Source of the DNA: Hyphomicrobiales bacterium
GTDB taxonomy: Bacteria; Pseudomonadota; Alphaproteobacteria; Rhizobiales; Rhizobiaceae
Assembly: GCA_900471515.1 (NCBI GenBank)
Contig: UCFC01000067.1
Location: 1 to 45,753, forward strand
Length of the DNA stretch: 45,753 nt
Reading direction: 5' to 3'
Position numbers and translations under genes: made by a program. The notes below the pieces were generated by a model, which had not been told where the DNA came from, did not search any database, and saw only the letters and a list, made by a program, of their open reading frames with translations. Within the stretch, counting starts at the first letter, position 1. Every line of letters begins with the position of its first letter. This document shows, in pieces, positions 31,999 through 39,981 of the stretch.

Positions 31999-34032
31999 AT
32001 GAAACCTTTCGGCCCCTTGGCCGTTTTCGCGCTCATGACCGACGCAAAAATTCCTTCCACATCGGTCGGCGGCGCCGAGGCAGATGGTGCCGATGTATCG
32101 CCCCCGGCGCAGGCGCCGGCCGTCGAGGCCGGGCCGCCGCCCGACATGATCGAACCCGATCCGGGCCTGACGCCCGAGGAGGCGGAGCGGGCGCGCAAGA
32201 AATATCTGCTGAAACGGTTCTGGATCAGCGCGCGCGGCTTCTGGGGGCGGAGCGGGGACGGGTTCGCCTGGCCCTTCACGGTCGGGCTCGTGGCGATGAT
32301 CTGCATGAATGTCGGCTTCCAGTACGGCATCAACAGGTGGAACCGCGCCATATTCGACGCCATCGAGCGGCATGACGCGGCCACCGTCTATTATCTCGGC
32401 GCCGTCTTCCTGCCGCTCGTGGCCGGCAGCGTCGTGCTCGTCACCAGCCAGGTCTATGTGCGCATGATGATCCAGCGGCGCTGGCGCAAGTGGCTGGCGC
32501 GCGGCCTCATCGCCCGCTGGCTGGCGAACGGGCGCTATTACCAGCTGAACCTGATCGGCGGCGACCACAAGAACCCGGAGGCGCGCATTTCCGAAGACCT
32601 GCGCATCGCCACCGAATCGCCCGTCGATTTCACCGCCGGCGTCATCTCGGCCTTTCTGTCGGCCTCCACCTTCATCGTCGTTCTCTGGGCGATCGGCGGG
32701 GCGCTCACGCTGCCGGTCGGCGGCACGCGCATCACCATTCCCGGCTTCCTCGTCGTCACCGCCGTGCTCTACGCCGCCATCACCTCGACCACCATCGCCG
32801 TCATCGGCCGGCGGTTCGTCGCGGTCTCCGAGGTCAAGAACCAGATGGAGGCGGAGTTTCGCTATACGCTGACGCATGTGCGCGAAAACGGCGAGAGCAT
32901 CGCCCTTCTCGGCGGCGAGGAGGAGGAGCGCAACGATCTCGACCGCACCTTTTCCAACGTGCTCGGCCAGTGGGCGCAGCTTGCCCGGCAATATATGCGC
33001 ACGACCTTCGTCTCGCACGGGTCGATGCTGGTTGCGCCCGTCGTGCCGGTGCTGCTCTGCGCGCCGAAATTCCTCGAAGGCAGCATGACGCTCGGCGAGG
33101 TGATGCAGGCGGCATCCGCCTTCGCCATCGTGCAGACCGCCTTCGGCTGGCTGGTCGACAACTATCCGCGCCTTGCCGACTGGAACGCCTGCGCGCGCCG
33201 CGTCGCCTCGCTGATGATGTCGCTCGACGGGCTGGAGCGGGCCGAAAAGAGCGATGCGCTGGGGCGCATCCAGCGCGGCGAAACGCAGGGTGAGGCGGTG
33301 CTTGCGCTGAACGACCTTGCCGTATCGCTGGACGACGGCACCGCCGTGGTGACGGAAACGCAGGTGGAGATCGAGCCCGGCGAGCGGGTGCTGGTCTCGG
33401 GCGAATCCGGCTCGGGCAAGAGCACGCTGGTGCGCGCCATTGCCGGCCTCTGGCCCTGGGGCCACGGCAGCGTCGATTTCCACCCCGGAAGGCGCCTGTT
33501 CATGCTGCCGCAGCGGCCCTACATTCCCTCCGGCACGCTGCGCCGGGCGGTTGCCTATCCCAAGGCCGCCGACGGCTGGCCGCTGGACGAGATCAGCGCC
33601 GCACTCGAGACGGTCGGGCTTGGCTATCTCAACGAGAAGCTGGAGGAGGAGGCGCCGTGGGACCAGATCCTGTCGGGCGGCGAAAAGCAGCGCCTCGCCT
33701 TCGCCCGCCTGCTGCTGCACGATCCCGATATCATCGTGCTCGACGAGGCCACCTCCGCGCTCGACGAAAAGAGCCAGGACCGGATGATGGACATGCTGAT
33801 CCGCGAATTGCCGAAAGTCACCATCGTCAGCGTCGCCCACCGGGCCGAACTCGAAGTCTTCCACAGCCGCAAGATCACGCTGGAGCGGCGCGAGGGCGGC
33901 GCCAGGCTGGTCAGCGACATAGACCTCGTGCCGCGCAGCAGGAAACGCAACGTGCTGTCGCGCCTGCTGGTCAACCGGGGCAAGGCGGCTCGGACGTCCG
34001 CCGCCGCCGGGCGGCCGGCCGGCGAAAGCTGA
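31999..34032 (+). CDS. ABC transporter, fused permease/ATPase of the SbmA/ABCD type (YddA-like)
   Basis: A 677-residue half-transporter. A charged proline-rich cytoplasmic tail (1-75) leads into about six membrane segments (about 90-360) with the ABC_membrane_2 features RWRKWLARGLIARWL and NPEARISEDLR. The ATPase domain has Walker A GESGSGKST, signature LSGGEKQR, Walker B IIVLDEATSALDE and the H-loop VAHR. The family includes SbmA/BacA peptide uptake proteins and peroxisomal ABCD fatty-acid transporters; substrate unknown. Neither ATG at 31999 nor 32035 has a clear ribosome site. Confidence 0.88.
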   Translation: MKPFGPLAVFALMTDAKIPSTSVGGAEADGADVSPPAQAPAVEAGPPPDMIEPDPGLTPEEAERARKKYLLKRFWISARGFWGRSGDGFAWPFTVGLVAMICMNVGFQYGINRWNRAIFDAIERHDAATVYYLGAVFLPLVAGSVVLVTSQVYVRMMIQRRWRKWLARGLIARWLANGRYYQLNLIGGDHKNPEARISEDLRIATESPVDFTAGVISAFLSASTFIVVLWAIGGALTLPVGGTRITIPGFLVVTAVLYAAITSTTIAVIGRRFVAVSEVKNQMEAEFRYTLTHVRENGESIALLGGEEEERNDLDRTFSNVLGQWAQLARQYMRTTFVSHGSMLVAPVVPVLLCAPKFLEGSMTLGEVMQAASAFAIVQTAFGWLVDNYPRLADWNACARRVASLMMSLDGLERAEKSDALGRIQRGETQGEAVLALNDLAVSLDDGTAVVTETQVEIEPGERVLVSGESGSGKSTLVRAIAGLWPWGHGSVDFHPGRRLFMLPQRPYIPSGTLRRAVAYPKAADGWPLDEISAALETVGLGYLNEKLEEEAPWDQILSGGEKQRLAFARLLLHDPDIIVLDEATSALDEKSQDRMMDMLIRELPKVTIVSVAHRAELEVFHSRKITLERREGGARLVSDIDLVPRSRKRNVLSRLLVNRGKAARTSAAAGRPAGES

Positions 34033-34190
34033 GCCTGCGCGTGCCCCCCGCGTTTTCCGGCCGCGCAGGGAAAGATTGCAATCCGTTGAATAGAAATTAT
34101 TATTAACTGCTAATAATAAAGCATTCACCGATTTACTCTATAAAAAGGAATAGACGAAAGAGGGAGGGGCCTCTGTTTATTGTTTCGGTA
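34033..34190. other. AT-rich intergenic island with stem-loops
   Basis: CCTGCGCG/CGCGCAGG (34034-34041, 34062-34069) is a likely transcript-end hairpin for the ABC gene. Beyond it, 34078-34160 is strikingly AT-rich and contains a perfect dyad TTATTATTA/TAATAATAA (34097-34105, 34111-34119), a TATAAA at 34139-34144 and a purine-rich AGGGAGG at 34161-34167 that could be a ribosome site. The composition differs sharply from the rest of the window. Confidence 0.5.
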
Positions 34191-34379
34191 TTGGATGAGG
34201 GTGAAGAGAGAAACTTCGTCGCCGTCGGTTTACACATCAGCGGCGGCGAGCTTTTCATCGATGTCGGCGGCGTCGAACACCAGTTCCGGCTCGCCGACCT
34301 GATCGACATTCTCTCGGTGGACCGTTGCCGCCCGCAGAGGAGCGAAGGGCGCCGGCGCGCCCTTGCGCTGTGCCATTGA
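34191..34379 (+). CDS. Possible small hypothetical protein
   Basis: A 62-residue frame beginning at TTG 34191 (an in-frame ATT at 34179 is closer to the AGGGAGG site). From about residue 8 to 45 the codons have almost only G or C in third position (FVAVGLHISGGELFIDVGG, then VEHQFRLADLIDILSVD), as in real genes here; the C-terminus is low complexity and stops nine bases before a palindromic repeat. It may be an intact small gene or a remnant cut by the repeat. I do not recognise the family. Confidence 0.35.
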   Translation: MDEGEERNFVAVGLHISGGELFIDVGGVEHQFRLADLIDILSVDRCRPQRSEGRRRALALCH

Positions 34380-34387
34380 GCCGCCGC

Positions 34388-34491
34388 TAGAGCGCTTCCG
34401 GCGAAAACGGAATCGGGGGAAGCGCTCTATCCTATTGTTTTTTCGTAATTCCGGACGGAAAACCGGTTCCCACTTTTCCTGGAATTGCTCT
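34388..34491. repeat. Rhizobial-type palindromic intergenic repeat
   Basis: The first part is a perfect 12-base inverted repeat TAGAGCGCTTCC/GGAAGCGCTCTA (34388-34399, 34418-34429). The second runs 34445-34491 with AATTCC/GGAATT arms around ACGGAAAACCGGTTCCCA and ends GGAATTGCTCT. I recognise this layout (AGAGC...TTCCGGACG.AAAACCG...GGAATTGCTCT) as a very common intergenic element of Rhizobiaceae genomes. Confidence 0.8.
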
Positions 34492-34492
34492 G

Positions 34493-34591
34493 TTTCAGCG
34501 GCAGGAAGAGGTCGGCGAGCGTCTCGTGCTCCGCCACCTCGGGAAAGAAGCCCAGCCGCCGGCAATAGAGCGGGAAGCCGGGCGCTTCCTC
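34493..34591 (-). other. Possible minus-strand coding remnant
   Basis: The minus strand reads EEAPGFPLYCRRLGFF followed by PEVAEHETLADLFLPLK with protein-like composition, with no start and running into the palindromic repeat at 34491. It may be the C-terminal shred of a lost gene. Evidence is compositional only. The rest of 34592-34655 shows nothing. Confidence 0.22.
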
Positions 34592-34655
34592 GCCGGCGCG
34601 CCCGACCGTTCCTGCGCTTTTCTCACGCGGCGGCGCATGTCGCCAAAAATCCCTG

Positions 34656-34669
34656 TTGACCGATATCAA
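34656..34669 (+). promoter_or_regulatory. FNR/FixK-like box upstream of the universal stress protein
   Basis: TTGACCGATATCAA matches the anaerobox TTGAY-N4-RTCAA. Its centre is 63 bases before the ATG, so a start site about 41 bases further down would place it at the usual class II activator position. Low-oxygen induction of the downstream gene is inferred. Confidence 0.6.
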
Positions 34670-34725
34670 AGACCGCCCCGGCCGGATCGCTACCGTGGCG
34701 ATGTCCATCACGGAGGGCAGCCATC

Positions 34726-35559
34726 ATGGCCATTACGACAGTTCTGAGCATCCTCAAAAGCAGCAGCTACGAGCGGGATCTGGAAGGCGCGGCGGGGTTC
34801 TGCGCCACCCATGGGGCGCATCTGACCGCGCTTGTCGTTTCCATCGGCGCGGCGCCGTCATTCGGGCAATACGACGTCGTCTCCACCAGCTGGCTGGACG
34901 AGAGGCGCAGGGAGATCGACGAACTCGCCGCGGCGGCGGAGAAGATCAAGGCGGCGCTGTCCGGCCGCGACCTTTCGTTCGAGGTTCAGGATCTCTACAC
35001 CGAATTCGCATGGGCCGACGAGGATATCGCCGAGCGCGCCCTCTATGCCGATATCGTGCTTCTGGGAGGCGAGGCGGCAGACGACGCGGATTTCCGCAGG
35101 CGGATCTTCGACGGCGCGCTTTTCCAGGCGCCGACGCCGGTGCTGATCAACCGCGGCGGGCATGCCTTCGCCGCGCCGCCGAAGGCCGTGGTGCTGGCCT
35201 GGGATTCCAGCAACGAGGCGGCGCGGGCCGCCCGCCAGTCGCTCGATCTTCTGGAAAGGGCCGGGCTCGTGCATGTGACCATGGTCGATCCGGTCGCGCG
35301 CATGGGCGTGAACGGCGAAGAGCCGGGCGCCGACATTGCGGCCTTTCTCGCGCGCCACGGGGTCAAGGTGCAGGTCGACCGCCTTTCGAGCGAAGGAAAA
35401 AGCGCCGACGCGATCATCGCCAGACATGCGGTGGACACCGGCGCAGGGCTGATCGTCATGGGCGCCTACAACCACCCCAGATGGCAGCAGAGCCTGTTCG
35501 GCGGCGTCACCCGCAGGATGGTCGAGGATTGCCGGCTGCCGCTGCTGCTCGCGCATTGA
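34726..35559 (+). CDS. Universal stress protein, two tandem UspA domains
   Basis: A 277-residue protein with two Usp domains (about 1-145 and 150-277). The second has VVLAWDSSNEAARAA at its start and the nucleotide-binding-type end VMGAYNHPRWQQSLFGGVTR, a GxxxxPxxxxxxxGxxTR variant of the usual GxxGxxxxxxxGS loop. Such tandem Usps are often induced by oxygen limitation, which fits the FNR-like box upstream. ATG at 34726 follows GGAGGG. Confidence 0.9.
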   Translation: MAITTVLSILKSSSYERDLEGAAGFCATHGAHLTALVVSIGAAPSFGQYDVVSTSWLDERRREIDELAAAAEKIKAALSGRDLSFEVQDLYTEFAWADEDIAERALYADIVLLGGEAADDADFRRRIFDGALFQAPTPVLINRGGHAFAAPPKAVVLAWDSSNEAARAARQSLDLLERAGLVHVTMVDPVARMGVNGEEPGADIAAFLARHGVKVQVDRLSSEGKSADAIIARHAVDTGAGLIVMGAYNHPRWQQSLFGGVTRRMVEDCRLPLLLAH

Positions 35560-35581
35560 GAGCCGGCAGGTATCGGCGCGC

Positions 35582-36154
35582 TTAGGCCTTGAGCCTTTCA
35601 AGCTGCGGGCCGACGATTGCCGCAAACAGGCCGGGATTGCCGAGCGCGCGGGCGGACAGCATGGCGCCGTGGACGCAGGCCATCAGCATGTCGGCCTCCT
35701 CCTCGGGCGTCTTGTCCAGCCGGAAGAGTCCGGCGTCCGCGCCGGCCTTCAGCACCGATGCCAGCCAGGCCGCCAGATTCTCGAAATGGGCCTGCACGAG
35801 CAGGGCCACGGGGGCGGGCAGCATCTGCATTTCGCCGGCCAGCATGGCGCACACGCAGAAGGGCTGCGAGGCGTCGAGGATGCATTTTTCCCAATAGGCC
35901 AGATAGGCCCGCAGCTGCCCGGCGGGGTCCGGCACATGCGCGCCGATCGCCTTCAGGCCGGCGCGGGCGCGCTGCGTGTAGCGCTCGACAAGGACCTGCA
36001 TCAGCTCGGCCTTGGTGGGGAAATGGTGGTGGATGCTCGCCTTGCGGATGCCGACCGCCTCGGAAATATCGGCATAGCTGAAGCCGTTATAGCCGCCCGC
36101 GATGACGAGGGACTGGGCGATATCGAGGATCTTTTCCGAAGTCGTCTGTTCCAT
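35582..36154 (-). CDS. TetR/AcrR family regulator
   Basis: A 190-residue repressor: the helix-turn-helix SYADISEAVGIRKASIHHHF, followed by PTKAELMQVLVERY, then a helical ligand domain with a Cys pair in FCVCAMLAGEM. It is the usual TetR length. Divergent from a small membrane-protein gene, and CCTA/TAGG dyads lie in front of both genes, so it probably represses both. The ligand is unknown. Confidence 0.9.
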   Translation of the reverse strand: MEQTTSEKILDIAQSLVIAGGYNGFSYADISEAVGIRKASIHHHFPTKAELMQVLVERYTQRARAGLKAIGAHVPDPAGQLRAYLAYWEKCILDASQPFCVCAMLAGEMQMLPAPVALLVQAHFENLAAWLASVLKAGADAGLFRLDKTPEEEADMLMACVHGAMLSARALGNPGLFAAIVGPQLERLKA

Positions 36155-36162
36155 GCCGCCTG

Positions 36163-36178
36163 CCTATCTTCGGGTAGG
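36163..36178. promoter_or_regulatory. TetR-site-like dyad before the tetR gene
   Basis: CCTA (36163-36166) and TAGG (36175-36178), 8 bases apart, 9 bases from the TetR start. It shares GTAGGAAG with the stronger dyad at 36268-36279, suggesting the same protein binds both for autoregulation. Confidence 0.4.
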
Positions 36179-36267
36179 AAGGCTGTCAAGTTCGGCGCGC
36201 TCACGCGCTTGTGTTGCGGCTGCGGGCAGGGCGGGCTGCGGGCGGGTTGACTCCGTAAATTGATCTA

Positions 36268-36279
36268 CCTACTAGTAGG
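36268..36279. promoter_or_regulatory. TetR operator, perfect 12-bp palindrome
   Basis: CCTACTAGTAGG is a perfect palindrome 28 bases before the DUF308-like gene. TTGACT at 36247-36252 with 17-base spacing to TACTAG (36270-36275) suggests a promoter whose -10 lies inside the palindrome, so bound repressor would block RNA polymerase. Confidence 0.65.
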
Positions 36280-36307
36280 AAGACAAAAGGCAAACAAGGA
36301 GCCCGTC

Positions 36308-36865
36308 ATGCAGAACCAACCTTCCGCCCCGTCCAGCTGGTTGCGGTCCTATTATTTCGTCCGCGCGGTCTTTTCGGTCGGCTGGGTCGCCGCCGCCGTC
36401 GTCTTTTCCGGCCAGCCGGCGCTGGTCTCGGCGCTGCTCGTCCTCTATCCCGCCTGGGACGCTGTGGCCAATCTCGTGGACGCGCGCGCCAATGGCGGGC
36501 TGAAGGCCAATCCCGCCCAGGCGTTCAACGTCGCCGTCAGCACGATCACCACGCTTGCGGTCGCCGTTGCCGTCGCCAGCAGCACCCATGCCGTGCTTGG
36601 CGTCTTCGGCCTCTGGGCCATCCTGTCCGGCCTGCTGCAGCTTTCCGCCGCCGTGCGGCGCTGGCGCAGCTACGGCGCCCAATGGGTGATGGTGCTCAGC
36701 GGCGCCCAATCCACACTCGCCGGCGGCTTCATGATCAGCCGGGCGCTGGGCACGGCAGTGCCCGGCATTCTCGACATTGCGCCTTATGCGGGCTTCGGCG
36801 CGTTCTATTTCCTGCTGTCGGCCGTGTGGATGACGGTTGCCGCCTACCGGAAGGTGGGGGCTTGA
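36308..36865 (+). CDS. Small integral membrane protein (DUF308/HdeD-like)
   Basis: A 185-residue protein with about five or six hydrophobic helices in pairs (FVRAVFSVGWVAAAVVF, LVSALLVLYPAWDAVANLVD, AVLGVFGLWAILSGLLQL), the layout of HdeD/DUF308 acid-stress-type membrane proteins. Function is unknown. ATG at 36308 follows AAGGAGCC. Under the divergent TetR operator. Confidence 0.8.
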   Translation: MQNQPSAPSSWLRSYYFVRAVFSVGWVAAAVVFSGQPALVSALLVLYPAWDAVANLVDARANGGLKANPAQAFNVAVSTITTLAVAVAVASSTHAVLGVFGLWAILSGLLQLSAAVRRWRSYGAQWVMVLSGAQSTLAGGFMISRALGTAVPGILDIAPYAGFGAFYFLLSAVWMTVAAYRKVGA

Positions 36866-36944
36866 GGGGAGCGGCACAGCGCCTGATGACTTCCCACACC
36901 CAGCGAGACACCCCAAGCCACACCGCCCAACAAAATCCCCCGCG

Positions 36945-38282
36945 CTATCCATCCCCCGAACCAACCGCCGGCAGCGAAAAGCGAAACACCGCCCCGCCGT
37001 CGCCGGCATTGGCGGCGGTGATCTCGCCGCCGTGGTGGAGGATGATCGACCGGCAGATGGAGAGGCCGACGCCGACGCCGTCTTCCTTGGTCGTGTAGAA
37101 GCAGTCGAAAATGCGGGCGAGGTCGGCCGCGGCGATGCCGTCGCCGCTGTCGCGGATGGAAAATTCCAGCCGCCCCTTGGCCTCGCCGGTGGCGATCTCG
37201 ATGCGGGGCGGGCGCCTGCCGCTGCTGACGACGGCCTCGACGGCATTGACCAGCAGGTTGACGACGACCTGCTGCATCTGCACGCGGTCGCCGCGAAAGG
37301 CCGGCAGGCCAGGCCGGCAGTCGGTGGAGAGCGTGATTGCGTGCATGTCCGTCTCGTGGCGCAGGAAGGCGAGCGCCTCGCCCACGATCTCGTTGAGATC
37401 GAGCGGGACCGGCGTGTTCGTGCGGCCGCTCGCCATGGCGCGCACGCGCCTGACGATCTCGCTCGCCCGCCTGGCGCTGGCGGCCATGCGCGCCGCCAGT
37501 TCGCCGAGCTTGGCGAGGTTCGGCTCGTCGCGCGCCAGGTGCCGCATGGTCGTTTCGCAATCGGTGACGATGGCCGCCAGCGGCTGGTTCACCTCATGGG
37601 CGATCGAGGTGGCGAAGCGGCCGAGCGTGGCAAGCCGCGCCGTATGCAGCGGGTCGGGCGCGTGGTCGCCCGCAAGTTCGCCCGCCGGTCGCCGGCCGGT
37701 GACGTCCTCAAGCACGACGAGCAGGGGTTCGCACCCGTCCTGAGAGGGGAAGGCGGGCGCGGGCAAGGCGACCGAGAGCTTGACCTCAAGCGTGGCGCCG
37801 CGGAAATTGCGCATCTTCATCTGCTCGCTGAAGAGTTTCGTTCCCTCCGACCAGGCGCGCAGCAGCCGCTGCAGGGTCTGGGGCGAGGCGGCAAACAGGT
37901 AGCTCGCCGGCCCCGTCAGGTCGCCGGGCGCGGAGGCCTGCAGCAGCGAGACGGCCGGCTCGTTGGCATCGGCGACGAAGAGGCCGGCCTTGGAAATGCC
38001 GCCCTGCCACATGCCGTTGGCAAACAGGCTTTCGGCATGGCCCCTGGCCTTCATCGCGGAAAAGAGCGCCCACAGGCCGGTGGCGTCGAGCTGCAGCACC
38101 GGGACCGGGAGCGAGTGGATGAGGGCGCCGTGGCGGGACTGCCCGCGCGGGCGGGCGGCCGGCGCCCCGGCCTCGGCGCCGCCCCGGAAGACGACGATCG
38201 GCGCCGGCGCGGCAGAGGCTTCTCTGCGCCCCGCCTCGCTCCATCGGGCAGGGAGGCTCCTTGCTGTCGGCGTGTCGGCCAT
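36945..38282 (-). CDS. Orphan sensor histidine kinase
   Basis: A 445-residue soluble-looking kinase with no clear membrane segment. Residues about 50-195 are PAS-like (ALIHSLPVPVLQLDATGLWA, then VVLEDVTGRRPAG). H229 sits in SIAHEVNQPLAAI, the HisKA H-box of the FixL/DctB type; NLLVNAVEAV is the N box, IRDSGDGI G1, and GVGVGLSICRSI G2. ATG at 38282 follows AGGAAGAG. No response regulator is adjacent, so the partner must be elsewhere. Confidence 0.9.
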   Translation of the reverse strand: MADTPTARSLPARWSEAGRREASAAPAPIVVFRGGAEAGAPAARPRGQSRHGALIHSLPVPVLQLDATGLWALFSAMKARGHAESLFANGMWQGGISKAGLFVADANEPAVSLLQASAPGDLTGPASYLFAASPQTLQRLLRAWSEGTKLFSEQMKMRNFRGATLEVKLSVALPAPAFPSQDGCEPLLVVLEDVTGRRPAGELAGDHAPDPLHTARLATLGRFATSIAHEVNQPLAAIVTDCETTMRHLARDEPNLAKLGELAARMAASARRASEIVRRVRAMASGRTNTPVPLDLNEIVGEALAFLRHETDMHAITLSTDCRPGLPAFRGDRVQMQQVVVNLLVNAVEAVVSSGRRPPRIEIATGEAKGRLEFSIRDSGDGIAAADLARIFDCFYTTKEDGVGVGLSICRSIILHHGGEITAANAGDGGAVFRFSLPAVGSGDG

Positions 38283-38568
38283 GTGCTCTTCCTGATATGC
38301 TGCGCCAATCGGTTCGGGGCCGCGCCCGCGGCCCGCCTTTTCCAGCCCGAATGTTTCAGGAGGGGCAACGCTCTGCCTGCGGCATGCCTGCCCGTTGCGG
38401 GCGCACCCCGTCATCGGGCACGCGTCCGCCTCCGGCCGCCACTGGCGGCGCCATATCCGTCATGATAGTAGCCATCGGGCTGAATAGAGTGAACCGAGGT
38501 TAAAGCGAGGGGAAGGGCGGCACAATGCCCGCTTGCGGCAACAGGGTGTTGCGTCCAGTGGAACGCGG

Positions 38569-39495
38569 ATGATCGATCTGGACGATATCAGGAGTTTCGT
38601 GGCGGTGGTCGAAAGCGGCGGCTTCAACCGCGCGGCCCAGAGCCTCGGCGTGTCGAAATCGATCGTCAGCCGGCGCATCGCGCGCATGGAGAGCGATCTC
38701 GGCGCGCAGCTCATCAACCGCAGCACGCGCGGCATCAGCGCCACGGAAGCCGGGCTCGAATTCAAGGCGCGCTGCGGGCGCATCCTGGCCGAGCTGGACG
38801 ACGCGCGCGACGCGGTCGCCACCTATGCCGGCGGCGATGTCACCGGGCGGCTGCGGCTTGCCGCCCCGCTCGCCTTCGGCCAGCGTTATCTCGGGCCGAT
38901 CCTGACCGAGCTTGCCGGCCGCCATCCGCGCCTCGAACTCGACGTGTCCTTTTCCGACCGCGCGGTCGATCTCATCAACGAACATTACGACGCGGCCATC
39001 CGCCTGTTCGAGCTGCGCGACCCCTCGCTGATTGCGCGGCGCATCGCGCCGGTGCGCCCCTTCATCGTCGCCAGCCCCGATTACATCGCCCGCCACGGCC
39101 GGCCGGAGCGGCCGGAAGACCTGCTCTCGCACGATTGCATCATCTATTCCGGCCGCAGCACGCCGGAATGGCGCTTCCGCGCCGGCGAGCGCATGGTGTC
39201 GATCCGCCCGAGCGGGCGGCTTTCGACCGACAATGCCGAAGTGCACCTGAGCTGGGTTCTCGCCGGCCTCGGCGTCACCGAACTGCCCTCCTTCATCGTC
39301 GCCGACGAGATCCGCCGCGGCACGCTGGTGCCGCTGCTGGTCGATTATTATCTCGACGAGGGCGCAATCTACGTGGTGCGCCCGCCGGGGCCGCATGTGC
39401 CGGCCAAGGTGCGGGCGCTGATCGAGATCATGCTGGAACGGCTGGGCGGCGAAGCCGGGGCCACCTATCCGAGCATCCAGCCGGCCGGCGAATAG
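38569..39495 (+). CDS. LysR family transcriptional regulator (CrgA-like)
   Basis: A 308-residue regulator: GGFNRAAQSLGVSKSIVSRR and NRSTRGISATEAG form the winged helix; the effector domain has IVASPDYIARHG, HDCIIYSG and LGVTELPSFIVADE. ATG at 38569 lies 16 bases after a perfect dyad GCAACA-GGG-TGTTGC (38538-38552), a possible autoregulatory site. Divergent from the orphan histidine kinase with a 286-base gap; either could be its target. Confidence 0.9.
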   Translation: MIDLDDIRSFVAVVESGGFNRAAQSLGVSKSIVSRRIARMESDLGAQLINRSTRGISATEAGLEFKARCGRILAELDDARDAVATYAGGDVTGRLRLAAPLAFGQRYLGPILTELAGRHPRLELDVSFSDRAVDLINEHYDAAIRLFELRDPSLIARRIAPVRPFIVASPDYIARHGRPERPEDLLSHDCIIYSGRSTPEWRFRAGERMVSIRPSGRLSTDNAEVHLSWVLAGLGVTELPSFIVADEIRRGTLVPLLVDYYLDEGAIYVVRPPGPHVPAKVRALIEIMLERLGGEAGATYPSIQPAGE

Positions 39496-39528
39496 GGGCG
39501 GCAGGGCCGTTTGATGCCGTCGTGGGGT

Positions 39529-39554
39529 ACCACACGGCAAAACGCCAGCGGCAA
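39529..39554. repeat. Short intergenic repeat, copy 2 (ACCACACGGCA core)
   Basis: This matches 73-98 with two substitutions and lies in the 106-base gap between convergent lysR and the lipoprotein gene. Nothing else is seen in the gap. Confidence 0.45.
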
Positions 39555-39601
39555 ACCGCCAACCCGCGCCGACGCCCCACGCGCACCCCGAACCGCCGCG
39601 C

Positions 39602-39922
39602 TCACACCGCCTGAACGTTGCGCACCACGCCCGTCCTGTCGATCGTGCAGGCGAATTTGCGGCCGGAGGCGTCGAGGTCGACGGTGAAGCCGCCGGCTTC
39701 GACCGGGCGGGAGCTCGTCGGCAGGATCTTTGCGCGGTCGAGGCCGGCCTGTTTGGCAACGGCATCGGCGCAGAGCAGCTGCAGGTCGGCCGGCGCGGTC
39801 TCGACCGCCGTGCGCGACATCTGGTCGGGCGGCGGGGAGGACGACTGGCAGGCGGCGAGTGCGGCGGCGACGGCGCCGAGACATGCGGCCAGGAGCGGCC
39901 GGCTCTCAAAGGACATGCGCAT
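39602..39922 (-). CDS. Small putative lipoprotein
   Basis: A 106-residue protein with a lipoprotein signal: charged start, hydrophobic core and the lipobox ALAAC (cysteine at about residue 25), then a serine/proline linker and a small domain (LQLLCADAVAKQAGLDRAKI, FTVDLDASGRKFACTIDRTG). Two cysteines in the domain could pair. ATG at 39922 follows GGGGAAA; ATG at 39916 is also possible. Follows the L,D-transpeptidase by 59 bases on the same strand. Family not recognised. Confidence 0.72.
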   Translation of the reverse strand: MRMSFESRPLLAACLGAVAAALAACQSSSPPPDQMSRTAVETAPADLQLLCADAVAKQAGLDRAKILPTSSRPVEAGGFTVDLDASGRKFACTIDRTGVVRNVQAV

Positions 39923-39981
39923 TCTGTTTCCCCCGTTTCGGATTGAAGCCGCCAGCCGCGCCCCGGCCTGAACCCCCCCGC

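Noticed and set aside
31999..34032. Assignment as BacA/SbmA peptide transporter
   Set aside because: BacA and SbmA lack the ATPase domain; this protein carries a complete one, so only the broader family can be named.
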